64,000 nucleotides of DNA. It comes from Butyricimonas sp. Marseille-P3923. Its GTDB lineage: Bacteria; Bacteroidota; Bacteroidia; Bacteroidales; Marinifilaceae. Shown piece after piece: positions 7,022 to 16,780 of the stretch. The translations under genes were made by a program, and so were the position numbers. How positions within the stretch are numbered: the first letter of the stretch is position 1; the number at the start of each line of letters is the position of its first letter. The stretch lies in NCBI RefSeq assembly GCF_900184685.1, contig NZ_FXXL01000006.1:1-64000 (forward strand). Reading direction: 5' to 3'. The notes under the pieces were generated by a model. It did not search any database and was not told where the DNA came from. It saw only the letters and a list, made by a program, of their open reading frames with translations.

Positions 7022-8365
7022 TTATTTTTTTACGTAGACCTCTAACTCATGCATGGTAACATAATTTTTCACATTCGGGTAACTTGTCTGTATTTCCGAC
7101 ATCGAAGCATTAAACACCTCGTTGATTACCAATTTCAAATAACGATATTTTTGTCCCGAGTAAGCAAAAAAAACTTCCATGAAAGCAGGATCAGCCTTTT
7201 CTAGCTCTCTCGGATCCGAGATATAATCATAAGTTTCATCAAGGCAAGAAGCAGACCATCTATCTTTAAAATAAGTGTCTGGATCTTGTTCAAATTTACC
7301 TACTCTAATCCATGAATCATCATCCCCATTTTTATCATTGCTTGCATATACCGTCACTTTACACGGTAATTTATTGGCATAATAATACTCCCACAAATAG
7401 TAATTATATCCATACATAGTAAAATATGCATCAATATTTAACATTCCATAAATTCGGAGACTGGCAGGCACGATCTCTTCTCCCAAATCAATAATAAAAG
7501 GCTTACCTATCGCATTAGGTCCAGCAAGGAATGTATACGCCTCGTCAGTTTGGGAAGATAAAGCTTTCTCACCTCTCAAATCCCCATCAAAAAGGTATTC
7601 TATTCCCATTTTATCATCTTCATCATCAACCGAAAGATTGGCAATATCGAAAAAATTCTCACTTGTCAAGGCAAATTTTTTCTTTTCTAATGCTTCAATG
7701 TTTTCCCACACCTTCTGCCTCACGCGATAACCTTTATAATCTTCCGTGCGCAGGACAATCGTGTTAATAGCTGATTCCTGTTGTAACTGAAATACAAGAG
7801 TATCTCCACCTTTTGTTATCGGCAAAGTTTTCAACAATAATGTATCTGATTGTTTTGTCAGCGGATCTTCTCCCAAATATAGAACGTGGACAAAACCAGC
7901 AACATATTCAGGAGCCTTGTAAATAACCTGAAAGCCGCCCCACGAAGAAGAAACGTCTGCCCCGTCAAAAAAGGCGTAGGGAGCAGAATCATCCGTAGAA
8001 AATGTCACATCAATAGGTTCCGACTCCACGTTTTGGTTATTAACAAATGTCACCCGAGCGAGAACATTTTCTCTTGCCTCGTTGAACCCGTCCAAAACAA
8101 GTGAATCGCACCCGTAATCATTCACTTTCAACACCTCTTTTCCCCTGCAATCCCTGTAACGTACATTAATACCATATACCCCAGCGTTCGAGGGTAAAAC
8201 ATAACGCATTACTGCCCCTCCCGCAATCTTTTCAAAATTTACCTTGAAAGCATCTTCAGGCACGATAAAAACGTTATCATCTTCGTTTTTACACCCGAAG
8301 ATTCCCATGAATATAATCAACACTAGTAATTTATATTTCATAATCAAATGTATTATTTTATTCAT
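7022..8365 (-). CDS. DUF4959/DUF5126/DUF5000-like surface lipoprotein
   Basis: A 447-residue predicted lipoprotein with lipobox IFGC near residue 25. Three parts can be followed: an N-terminal Ig-like part (FEKIAGGAVMRYVLPSN, typical of DUF4959), a middle part (GGFQVIYKAPEYVAGFVHV, like DUF5126), and a C-terminal discoidin-like part (IEYLFDGDLRGEKAL, then FIIDLGEEIVPASLRIYG, like DUF5000). The family accompanies SusC/SusD pairs and likely helps bind substrate. The ATG at 8365 follows the SusD stop directly. An in-frame ATG at 8341 would give a shorter but still good lipoprotein signal, so the start is uncertain by eight residues. Confidence 0.88.
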   Translation of the reverse strand: MNKIIHLIMKYKLLVLIIFMGIFGCKNEDDNVFIVPEDAFKVNFEKIAGGAVMRYVLPSNAGVYGINVRYRDCRGKEVLKVNDYGCDSLVLDGFNEARENVLARVTFVNNQNVESEPIDVTFSTDDSAPYAFFDGADVSSSWGGFQVIYKAPEYVAGFVHVLYLGEDPLTKQSDTLLLKTLPITKGGDTLVFQLQQESAINTIVLRTEDYKGYRVRQKVWENIEALEKKKFALTSENFFDIANLSVDDEDDKMGIEYLFDGDLRGEKALSSQTDEAYTFLAGPNAIGKPFIIDLGEEIVPASLRIYGMLNIDAYFTMYGYNYYLWEYYYANKLPCKVTVYASNDKNGDDDSWIRVGKFEQDPDTYFKDRWSASCLDETYDYISDPRELEKADPAFMEVFFAYSGQKYRYLKLVINEVFNASMSEIQTSYPNVKNYVTMHELEVYVKK

Positions 8366-8366
8366 T

Positions 8367-10322
8367 TCACCAACCCAAATTCTGTATCACACTAGAAATC
8401 AATACTTCTTCCGATTGAATAGGATAGAGATAATCTCGTGGCACTGTAAATTTACACCCGCTCCACACTTCCACGGGACCTTCAAAATTATTGTAAAACT
8501 TTTGGGCTGATTCCCCAAGCACGTTCCATCCCATTTGTTTGCAATTCAATTCCTCGTGTGCTATTTTCCAACGACGAAGATTCCAATATCGTTGCCCCTC
8601 AAAAGCTAACTCTATATTGATTTCCCTACGAATAATATCACGCATACCTATCTTACTATCTACCCTTCCAGGATCTTTCGAGTAAGATTTCCATGCAGTC
8701 ACCACATCCACAATACCAGCACGTTCCCGCACTTTATTTAACGGGGCGTACACTTTTTCCTCGTTAGGAACTTCCAGATACTCGTTCCACGCTTCAGCCT
8801 GCATCAAATAGAGTTCTGCCATACGAATGACGGGCAAAGTTTGATTATCGGACACATTACCAGCATACCCTTTCAACGGCCATCTGGAATTAAGGTGCTT
8901 TTTTAACCAATAACCATTAATATTCTGATAATCATTGCTAGTGATAATATCGTATTGCGTACCAAAATCCTCGTCTTTATAAGCTTCTATCGTTAAATTA
9001 TCTGTCGACTTCGGTCCCAATTGCCATTTAAGCCGATCTGCCGCAATACAAGCATAAAAGCGAGGTTCCCTACGCAAATGCAGTTTCAGTATTTGAATTC
9101 CGGTAGGTACAACATCCTTGTACAAAGGGCTACTTTCCATTGCCATTTGATAACGACCATTATAATCCCACGTGTTGTCCAAATCTATAGGTAGCCCATG
9201 TTCCGTGTAGTACATTTCTACCATTTTCATCGAAGGTGCAAGACACCCAAATACCGCAGTCGACAGATAATTCGTTTTTTGTACCCTAGGCAAACACAAT
9301 GCATGAAAAGTAGCATTCCTGCTGCTTGCATCTTTCCATTCTAACAATACCTCCGAATTAGTGAACGCAGAAAGTACACTTCCTTCAATATCACCCATCG
9401 TATTTAACAATTCACTACCTCGTCCAGCCGTCGTATTATACAAGGGATGGGAAACCTCGCATATCATAATCGCACTATCGGCAGCTTCTGCTGCCAATTT
9501 CCACTTTTCATGATCATATTCCTCGCTAAAAAGTGTTTCTCCATTCTTTCCTTTAAAATTTGAATAATATTCGTTTCCATTGAAAAGGGGAGAAGCCGCA
9601 TAAAGTAAAACCCGGGCTTTAAGTGCCCATGCTGATTCTTTACTAAAAAAAGCAACACGCTCTGTCCCCCTATTCATAGCAAGAGGCAAATCTCGAATAG
9701 ATTCGTCAAGTAGGCGAACCATCTCGTTGAAACATGTATCTACATGAGCACGAGGTTGCTGCATGAGTGATATATCCACATCCACATCAATATTTCGAGG
9801 AACCAAAACAATCGGTCCGTAACGACGTACTAACTCGAAATAAGTATAAGCTTTTAATGCTTTGATCTCTGCAGCCCATTGACGTTTTTCCCAATCTTCC
9901 ATGTTATAAACGTTGTTAATATTTTCTAGAAAAATATTACAAGATCGAATGGTTTCATAAAAGGAAGTATAATGGTTAAATACTCCACCTTGATTCCAAA
10001 TATTTCCATAAGGTTTATGTGCCATTTGAGCTCCCTCTGCAATTTTAAATCCGGGGAAATTATACTCTCCTCCTTGATAAAAATTTCTCATATATTCACC
10101 AGAAACGAACTCATCCGCTCCCAAGTAAGCTTCATTTTCACTAAGACTAGACACTATTCCTATAACTTGAGTATATATTCCACGAAGCCAAGTATCTGCA
10201 TTCGCCCGTTGTTCAAAAACCGATTCCACGGTTTCAATATCTTTTTCCGGCACCATATCTAGATAATCACATCCATAGAATAGTAAAGCCATCCAAAGAA
10301 ATGTCGATATTACATGTTTCAT
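8367..10322 (-). CDS. SusD/RagB family nutrient-binding outer-membrane lipoprotein
   Basis: A 651-residue SusD-like lipoprotein with signal MKHVISTFLWMALLFYGC, a typical YLDMVPEKD sequence after the cysteine, and an N-terminal TPR-like region. The SusD C-terminal signature is present: NQTLPVIRMAELYLMQAEAW, INIELAFEGQRYWNLRRW and YLYPIQSEEVL. SusD proteins close over the SusC barrel and capture the substrate. The gene starts 19 bp after the susC-like gene, as usual for these pairs. No glycosidase is encoded nearby, so the substrate cannot be read from the locus. Confidence 0.97.
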   Translation of the reverse strand: MKHVISTFLWMALLFYGCDYLDMVPEKDIETVESVFEQRANADTWLRGIYTQVIGIVSSLSENEAYLGADEFVSGEYMRNFYQGGEYNFPGFKIAEGAQMAHKPYGNIWNQGGVFNHYTSFYETIRSCNIFLENINNVYNMEDWEKRQWAAEIKALKAYTYFELVRRYGPIVLVPRNIDVDVDISLMQQPRAHVDTCFNEMVRLLDESIRDLPLAMNRGTERVAFFSKESAWALKARVLLYAASPLFNGNEYYSNFKGKNGETLFSEEYDHEKWKLAAEAADSAIMICEVSHPLYNTTAGRGSELLNTMGDIEGSVLSAFTNSEVLLEWKDASSRNATFHALCLPRVQKTNYLSTAVFGCLAPSMKMVEMYYTEHGLPIDLDNTWDYNGRYQMAMESSPLYKDVVPTGIQILKLHLRREPRFYACIAADRLKWQLGPKSTDNLTIEAYKDEDFGTQYDIITSNDYQNINGYWLKKHLNSRWPLKGYAGNVSDNQTLPVIRMAELYLMQAEAWNEYLEVPNEEKVYAPLNKVRERAGIVDVVTAWKSYSKDPGRVDSKIGMRDIIRREINIELAFEGQRYWNLRRWKIAHEELNCKQMGWNVLGESAQKFYNNFEGPVEVWSGCKFTVPRDYLYPIQSEEVLISSVIQNLGW

Positions 10323-10341
10323 ATTCTAAACATTTAATAAA

Positions 10342-13300
10342 TTAAAAACTAACATTTACCCCTAACGAGAACGTACGTTGTATTGGGTAATTGAACCCAC
10401 TATTCCCCAACTCTACGTCCCACACTTTAAAGTTTGTGATCAAGAATGGATTATTGACACGTGCATAAAATTTCACATTTTGCATTCTTAACTTTGTTCT
10501 CAACGCACTCGGCAAATTATAAGCCAATTCTATCGATGTGCAACGCAAGAATCGACATTCACGCATAAAATAAGTACTTTTACGCTCTTCCACTCCTGAA
10601 CTCCAATCTTCTTGTGGATTATGAGTACTGATAGCATACGTGGAAAGACGCGGCCAAAAAGGATTATCCGTCATATTATCTTCACTCCAATGATCATCAT
10701 AAATGGCCTTTAACATGGCTTGTCCGCCGACAAAAGGATTGATCTGCATGGGATCCATAAAAAATGAACGTTTACCAGATCCTTGGAAAGCAAAACTAAA
10801 TTCCCAATTTTTATAATTCAAGAAACCGCTAAAACCGTAGATTACTCGAGGTGTTTCGGGAAAACCTATATAAGTGGCATCGTTCACGTCGATTTTTCCA
10901 TCTCCGTTAAGATCCCGGTAACGAATATCCCCTGGTTTAAGTTGACCGTCTTGCATCGGAGCATTATCAATTTCCGATTGCCCGCGGAATAAACCATCGG
11001 CAATATACCCCACGGCTTGCGAAATTTCATGCCCTTTCTTGCGTTGCCATTCTGGCTTATCTATTGCCTCTTCTATTTCCAAATAAATAGCCTTACTATA
11101 AGTAAACGTACCGTTAAGAATAACCCAAAAATCGGAAGAAAAAGCATGCTGAATTTTACCGGCAAGATCAATACCTCGGGAGCGAGCTTTACCGACATTC
11201 GCCAATTGATACTCCTCCAACCCCACTGTAGCCGGTACTGCAATCCGGTAGTCTAATATATTATGGCGTATCTCTTGATATATATCAGCCGTTACATCCA
11301 ATAATCCATCAAATAATTTTGTCTCAATTCCTAAATTCATTTGCTCTGCGACTTCCCACTTTATCTTCGTGTTCGGGTAAGAAGATAATTTATACCTATT
11401 AGTCGCATTTCCGTTAGGTCTCGGATCTGTTTCATTCTCTTTCTCAAGTACCGGAAGATGAGTGAAACGGGGAGATGAGATAATACCATCATTCCCTACT
11501 TGTCCCCATGAAAACCTGAATTTCAGGAAAGATAACCACTGGGCGGTATGGTTAGCTAAAAAATTCTCTTTGGAAGCCACCCATGCCATACCGATAGACG
11601 GAAAAAATCCCCACTGGTGATTTTTGTCAAAGCGTTCCGAGCCATTGTAACCAAAGCTACCTTCAAAAAAATATTTATCCCTAAAACCATATGTACCACG
11701 CATGGAAAGACTCATGTTGCGTTGAGGGATTCCCCCCAAGACACTACCACCGACATCATCCGTCGTTGTTTCTTGTGCATTGAACACTCCTGTCAAACTG
11801 GTTTGATGCTCTCCCCAAGCCGCCGAATGTAACGCACGAATCTCATAACTTAACTGAGTAGCTTGAGTCGAATTTTTACCTTTATAGTCTAAAGTTCTTC
11901 GAGCATCTTCTTCATTTAAAGCCACTAATGTATGTTTTCCTGTTTCAAAATCATAGTTCCCCAATGCATACATGAAAGGTTTGGTTTCATAAGAAACTGC
12001 ATAATATCCCTCTTTATTCAAAGATAAGCTGGCACGCAACTCTAAACCTTTCAATAAAGATGAAAGATTGTGCATATACTCCACCCTGCTGGTTGCCGAA
12101 TAACGACTACGATCCTTATACCCACTATGCAGACTCTTGTATGGATTGGTTGTTTCACTATTTATTCCTCCAAATCGCAAATGAGGCCAGGAATATTTTT
12201 CATCTCCCGGATACGTCGGGGCAAAATCCACCGGAGAAGCGTTAAAAGCCAAATAATAAGCTTCCGTCACGTCAGTTAACGGTCCATGATATTTATCCAA
12301 ATTAGCAGAAGCATTAACCAATAATCTAATTCCCGCCGACAAATCAATATTAATATTAGTACGGAAAGTAAAAGTATTACTTTTGATATTGCAATCAAAC
12401 TGATTTAATCTATCAGTTTTTAACATACCTTCGTCTTGATTATAATTGAAAGAAGCATAATATTGCACCATGCTCGACCCACCCCGCATGTTCAACCCCA
12501 TGTGGTGATTAACCGTATAATCTTTAAACAAAATGTCGTACCAATCATTAGCAGGATATACCCACGAGGGATACTTTCCAGAAGCAGTACGTTCGATACG
12601 CTCCACGCTATATTGAGGAGTTGCACTTGGATTTCGAGCTAAAAGAGCCTGGTTATACATTTTCATGTAAGTAACAGCATCTACAACTTCGATCTCTCGC
12701 GTAGGCATAGAGGCAATCGCCTCGTAACGTACAGAAGTATAAACAGAACCTTCTTCTCCTTTTTTAGTTTCAATAAGAATAACCCCATTCGCCCCACGAG
12801 CGCCATACATAGCCGTGGCAGAAGCATCTTTCAACACACTAAAACTCTCAATATCTTCTGGAGCAATACGAGATAAATCCAATTTAGAAGATTCCACCCC
12901 GTCAATCAAAATCAATGGATCAATATTTGCTCCGGTCTGGAATGAAGTGATACCCCGAATATAGAATTTCGTATTCATTTCGTCCTCAGTCAACGCTCCC
13001 GGAAGTCCTCCTGTCTGCCAAGCGATCATACCGGGAATCTTTCCAGCAAATTGTGTCGTCAAATCGCTACTCGAAGATTTTAAAGTTTTAGCATCAACAG
13101 TTGTGATAGAAGCAACCACACTTTCCTTTTTCTGTGTACCAAATGCAACGACTACCGTTTCATCCAATACCTGACTGTCTTCCTTCAATGTAATCCGAAG
13201 AGTGTCTTTAGCTGTTTTCTCGAAAAATTCCATCGTTTCCCTTTTAAATCCGATGAAAGAAAACTCCAAGGTCCCCTTCGCCATGGGCAATTCCAAAGCA

Positions 13301-13800
13301 AACCATCCTTTCTCGTTCGTTGATGTACCTAATGCCAATCCACTCACTTTTACCGTTACTCCCGGGATTGGCTGTTTTTGCGTGTCATACACGAACCCTT
13401 TCAAGCGAACTGATTTTTTCTCCGGCTCATCCGAACCCACCACAGGCTTAATAATAACCATTTTGTCAACATATTCCCACGTGAATCTCCTCCCTAGCAT
13501 TTGCCGTAATACCTCATCAACCTTCGCATTTTTCACGTTGAGCGAGATCGCTTGATTCACGTCCACCTCGTCAAAACTGTAAAAGAAATCCAGTTGTGTC
13601 TGCCGTTTCAGTTCAGAGATTACCTTGGTAAAAGGCATCCCCTCGACTTTCAGTGTCACCATCTGATCCTGTGCTCGCACGGACGCAGAAAGCGAAAAGA
13701 CAAAACCACACATCAATAAAAAAGTCAATTTCATAACCATTAAAATTTTCGCACGTGATTTTTTTAACGGGAACCACGTGCCCGTTCGTTTTTTTTTCAT
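10342..13800 (-). CDS. SusC/RagA family TonB-linked outer-membrane transporter with STN domain
   Basis: A TonB-dependent outer-membrane transporter of 1152 residues from the ATG at 13800. After a long signal (MKLTFLLMCGFVFSLSASVRAQ) comes a secretin/TonB N-terminal domain (STN, about 45-120). This is the mark of transporters that signal to an anti-sigma factor, and FecR is encoded just upstream. A carboxypeptidase-like domain follows (LKGFVYDTQKQPIPGVTVKV), then the plug (VVVAFGTQKKESVVASITTV, NTKFYIRGITSF, VLKDASATAMYGARGANGVI). The 22-strand barrel ends in FSLGVNVSF. A start at 13824 is possible, but it abuts a hairpin and gives an unusual N-terminus. Confidence 0.97.
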   Translation of the reverse strand: MKKKRTGTWFPLKKSRAKILMVMKLTFLLMCGFVFSLSASVRAQDQMVTLKVEGMPFTKVISELKRQTQLDFFYSFDEVDVNQAISLNVKNAKVDEVLRQMLGRRFTWEYVDKMVIIKPVVGSDEPEKKSVRLKGFVYDTQKQPIPGVTVKVSGLALGTSTNEKGWFALELPMAKGTLEFSFIGFKRETMEFFEKTAKDTLRITLKEDSQVLDETVVVAFGTQKKESVVASITTVDAKTLKSSSSDLTTQFAGKIPGMIAWQTGGLPGALTEDEMNTKFYIRGITSFQTGANIDPLILIDGVESSKLDLSRIAPEDIESFSVLKDASATAMYGARGANGVILIETKKGEEGSVYTSVRYEAIASMPTREIEVVDAVTYMKMYNQALLARNPSATPQYSVERIERTASGKYPSWVYPANDWYDILFKDYTVNHHMGLNMRGGSSMVQYYASFNYNQDEGMLKTDRLNQFDCNIKSNTFTFRTNINIDLSAGIRLLVNASANLDKYHGPLTDVTEAYYLAFNASPVDFAPTYPGDEKYSWPHLRFGGINSETTNPYKSLHSGYKDRSRYSATSRVEYMHNLSSLLKGLELRASLSLNKEGYYAVSYETKPFMYALGNYDFETGKHTLVALNEEDARRTLDYKGKNSTQATQLSYEIRALHSAAWGEHQTSLTGVFNAQETTTDDVGGSVLGGIPQRNMSLSMRGTYGFRDKYFFEGSFGYNGSERFDKNHQWGFFPSIGMAWVASKENFLANHTAQWLSFLKFRFSWGQVGNDGIISSPRFTHLPVLEKENETDPRPNGNATNRYKLSSYPNTKIKWEVAEQMNLGIETKLFDGLLDVTADIYQEIRHNILDYRIAVPATVGLEEYQLANVGKARSRGIDLAGKIQHAFSSDFWVILNGTFTYSKAIYLEIEEAIDKPEWQRKKGHEISQAVGYIADGLFRGQSEIDNAPMQDGQLKPGDIRYRDLNGDGKIDVNDATYIGFPETPRVIYGFSGFLNYKNWEFSFAFQGSGKRSFFMDPMQINPFVGGQAMLKAIYDDHWSEDNMTDNPFWPRLSTYAISTHNPQEDWSSGVEERKSTYFMRECRFLRCTSIELAYNLPSALRTKLRMQNVKFYARVNNPFLITNFKVWDVELGNSGFNYPIQRTFSLGVNVSF

Positions 13801-13825
13801 AGTTTTGTGATAAGAGTTAAACATT

Positions 13826-13895
13826 CATCCTCGGGAAATCGCAAGTTTCCCGGGATGGTTTCGCTACACCGGGAGTTGTTGCTGCAATTCCCGGT
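13826..13895 (-). promoter_or_regulatory. Two tandem stem-loops between fecR-like and susC-like genes
   Basis: On the minus strand ACCGGGA (13895-13889) pairs with TCCCGGT (13874-13868). Directly after it, CATCCCGGGAAA (13857-13846) pairs with TTTCCCGAGGATG (13838-13826), with one bulge. Neither stem is followed by a T run, so simple termination is unlikely. The position, just before the susC start, suggests an effect on mRNA stability, processing or attenuation. That is an inference. Confidence 0.6.
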
Positions 13896-13907
13896 TTATT
13901 TTTAGAT

Positions 13908-15065
13908 TCATCTATTCAGTTCAGTCACGACAACCGTCCTACCGTTCACGGTAAATTTCACCCGCGTGGTTTTCTCTATTATCGAGAATATCTCGTTTGC
14001 CGTGTACTCCTTCTTGATTACCCCGGCAAAGACAAAACGCTTCACACGCTCGGAAGCAAAGAAGAAATCAACATCATACCAACGCTGCAATTGCGCCGCA
14101 ATTTCTTCCAATGTCGCACCTTCCTCGAAATAGAATTTTCCGTCTACCCAAGCAGAAACTGCTGCCGCATCCACTTCTTTCGTCGAGATTCTACCTTCTT
14201 CCCACACGGCTTGCTGTCCGGGTGCAAGAATGGTTGACGCTCTATCTTTTCGATCGCTTACCCGCACCTTTCCGGATACCAACGTCGTACGAATCACTTC
14301 GTCCGGAGTATAAGCATTCACGTTAAACCGGGTACCCAGTACCCGCACATCCACTTCACCAACGTCAACGATAAAAGGTTTCCCGGCATCGGGTGCCACC
14401 TCGAAGAAGGCTTCTCCCTTAAGATACACTTTGCGTTCCTCACCCGAGAAGAATGTCGGGAAGCGAATTTCCGATTCGGAATTCAAGTAAACCCTAGAAC
14501 CGTCTGCCAGTGTCAACTGATACTCTCCTTTACGCGGGACTACAATCGTGTTGTATTCCACCTCGGTCGATTGCCCCTCTCCCTGTTCATAGGTCACGCT
14601 TCGAGCCGAATCCAAGCGAACACGCACGCCTCCTTTAGTTGTTAAAGTATCAACTTGGACGGATGCCAAATTTATCCGTTCTCCTTTCGCCATAATCAAC
14701 ACGGCTTGAGGACTGCCCGCCTCCAGTACCGGAACTTGTGCCACGGGAATCTCTTTTGTTTCCCGTAACGAGAACCATATCGTGCCACCCACGAATAACG
14801 GGATCATTACCGCCGCAACCCAACGCCACAACATTGCCACCCGACGCCGATTCTGACCTTCACCCCGGTATCCCTCGACAACTCTCCACATTTTCTCCCG
14901 GTCGAACACCACATCACTCCGCTCCATCATCCCCACTTCCCGCAACACGCCCCGCACCCTCGCGAAATCCGCATCCCGCCAAATTTTCCGCCACTCGGCA
15001 TCACCCGGCTTCACTCTCCCTTCCAGCACCGCTCGTAACCATTCTTTTTCGTCTTTTATGCTCAT
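13908..15065 (-). CDS. FecR family anti-sigma factor
   Basis: A 385-residue single-pass membrane protein. The cytoplasmic N-terminal part (about 1-78) should bind the ECF sigma factor. A membrane segment lies near 79-103 (AMLWRWVAAVMIPLFVGGTI). The periplasmic FecR domain follows (YNTIVVPRKGEYQLTLADGS, VYLNSESEIRFP, KVYLKGEAFFEVAPD, VLGTRFNVNAY). A C-terminal DUF4974-like domain (YFEEGATLEEIAAQLQRWYDVDF) should contact the STN domain of the transporter. The product fits the STN-bearing SusC encoded downstream. Its expected sigma partner (18198-18764) is unusually separated by two unrelated genes. Confidence 0.96.
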   Translation of the reverse strand: MSIKDEKEWLRAVLEGRVKPGDAEWRKIWRDADFARVRGVLREVGMMERSDVVFDREKMWRVVEGYRGEGQNRRRVAMLWRWVAAVMIPLFVGGTIWFSLRETKEIPVAQVPVLEAGSPQAVLIMAKGERINLASVQVDTLTTKGGVRVRLDSARSVTYEQGEGQSTEVEYNTIVVPRKGEYQLTLADGSRVYLNSESEIRFPTFFSGEERKVYLKGEAFFEVAPDAGKPFIVDVGEVDVRVLGTRFNVNAYTPDEVIRTTLVSGKVRVSDRKDRASTILAPGQQAVWEEGRISTKEVDAAAVSAWVDGKFYFEEGATLEEIAAQLQRWYDVDFFFASERVKRFVFAGVIKKEYTANEIFSIIEKTTRVKFTVNGRTVVVTELNR

Positions 15066-15217
15066 AGTTTTTCTGTTTTCTACCCTCTAAGCGAGAAGGG
15101 GTGAAAAAAGGGTGAAAAGAAAATGAGATTTTTTCAGAAAAATTGAAAAAAATCTTCGGCAAGCACAAAATTCTAAGACCAATATAGCACTAAATGTCTA
15201 TAATAACATACTAATTC

Positions 15218-16750
15218 TTATTCACCACCTTGTTGCTCTTTGATTATCCAATGCCCATAAGTCTTTCCACCTTCACGTATAAGATTAATGCCAAGTTTCC
15301 TAATCGCAGAAAAATCACGCTGCACAGTTTTTTCTGATACTCGAAGTCTTTCAGACATTTCCTGTCCAGTCATCGTTGGCGTACAATAGATAAATTCTAA
15401 TATAGATTTCTGACGATCAGTAAGTTCCTTTAGGACATCCTTTGAGACATTCTTTAAGACATTCTTCAAGACATCCGACATGTCATTAGGCTTCTCTTCT
15501 ACAAGAGTTTCTATATGCAGTATCAATTTTACCTGCATTAATTCCGGTTGCTCAATGAGTTCCGGCTTCAACCAATGCTTCTCATTCCACGCACTAAGGA
15601 TAAGCGGGAAGCCTGACCCAAGATTCTCCCCGTAACCAATCGCACGAAGCATTGCTTGCATACGCTGATTACGAGCTCTTGACTCTCCACCTGCATAAAT
15701 TTGTTCTACAGGAAGTTTTAGTAAGCCCGGATTTGTAAGAACAAAACGATCATCATATTTTTCTACTTTCAATACACCATTAAGCATTAGGTCTGCATGA
15801 ATGATAGCATTGGTCAAAGCTTCACGCACAGCCTTATGTTGAGGTGTATCATCTTTCCTGATAACCCCCTCCATCCTGAATGGTCGTGGTAGATCTTTTG
15901 TCAATTTAGGCAACACATTTTGTATGAAATTAAAAAGGTTATTTTCCCAAGTTCCATCGTATGTAAGGCGGTCACTATAACGTTGCTCTCCTATAAGATT
16001 GGTTTTATCAATATAATCCATACGAAGATTATCAAAACGGTCACGTACGGGTAAGCCCTTACCAAACATCAACAATCCTGCCATAGTCAATCCTTCAGTC
16101 TGTTCTTTACGATTCACCACATAGCCACCAATCTGCACTAGGAATTCCTTATGTTCAAGGCTATTCCATACATGCTCTGGATGATCTGTCCTGAACAACA
16201 TACGATACCGTTCCAAAGAAGGAATGTCAATATCATCCATCGTATAATATTCTAAGAACATACGATCATTGCCTGTTTCATTAGAATCACGCACCATCAT
16301 TCTTAGTTCTTGTTCCGTGCAATGATAATCACCTTCGTGATTTCGCTTGTAAGTTCCTCTTGAAAGATTATTGTTAATGTACACAGGGCGAATAGTATAA
16401 TCTGCTCGTGGTACATTTATTACTATCACGTTCTTCCCCTCCACAGACACAACTTGCACATCCTCGTCACGCAACAAATTGATACTTACCTTCTCATGAC
16501 TATTTATCGTGTTCCACAAGTCCTTACGCATCCTATCCGCCTCTCCCACACCGGTAATGACAAATCTCTTTGCCTGGCCCTCCCCTACCATGTTCTCGTC
16601 AACACCAAGAAGAATGGTACCACCATATGTATTAGCAAAAGCAGAATACGTTTCCCATAAAGAACTTGGCACACCTTTCTGTGCTTTCTTACATTCCAAT
16701 GTCACACACTCTCCATCCGCAAGTAGTTTATATATATCTTGTTCTTTCAT
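15218..16750 (-). CDS. AlbA_2/HATPase_c_4 putative transcriptional regulator
   Basis: A 510-residue soluble protein. It has an N-terminal Schlafen AlbA_2 domain (ECKKAQKGVPSSLWETYSAF then ANTYGGTILLGVDE, about 18-55), a middle section, and a GHKL ATPase-like C-terminal domain (about 290-400: KAVREALTNAIIHADL, FVLTNPG, RNQRMQAMLRAIGYGENLGS). A winged helix-turn-helix lies near the end (TGQEMSERLRVSEKTVQRDFSAIRKLG). A short internal repeat (VLKNVLKNVSKDVLKEL) precedes the HTH. Proteins of this architecture are widespread and poorly understood. Some act in stress or defence contexts. It sits with the ATPase at 16781-18133 between the sigma and FecR genes, which suggests insertion. Confidence 0.88.
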   Translation of the reverse strand: MKEQDIYKLLADGECVTLECKKAQKGVPSSLWETYSAFANTYGGTILLGVDENMVGEGQAKRFVITGVGEADRMRKDLWNTINSHEKVSINLLRDEDVQVVSVEGKNVIVINVPRADYTIRPVYINNNLSRGTYKRNHEGDYHCTEQELRMMVRDSNETGNDRMFLEYYTMDDIDIPSLERYRMLFRTDHPEHVWNSLEHKEFLVQIGGYVVNRKEQTEGLTMAGLLMFGKGLPVRDRFDNLRMDYIDKTNLIGEQRYSDRLTYDGTWENNLFNFIQNVLPKLTKDLPRPFRMEGVIRKDDTPQHKAVREALTNAIIHADLMLNGVLKVEKYDDRFVLTNPGLLKLPVEQIYAGGESRARNQRMQAMLRAIGYGENLGSGFPLILSAWNEKHWLKPELIEQPELMQVKLILHIETLVEEKPNDMSDVLKNVLKNVSKDVLKELTDRQKSILEFIYCTPTMTGQEMSERLRVSEKTVQRDFSAIRKLGINLIREGGKTYGHWIIKEQQGGE

Positions 16751-16780
16751 TTTTCCAATTTTATAAACATACCCAGAAAA

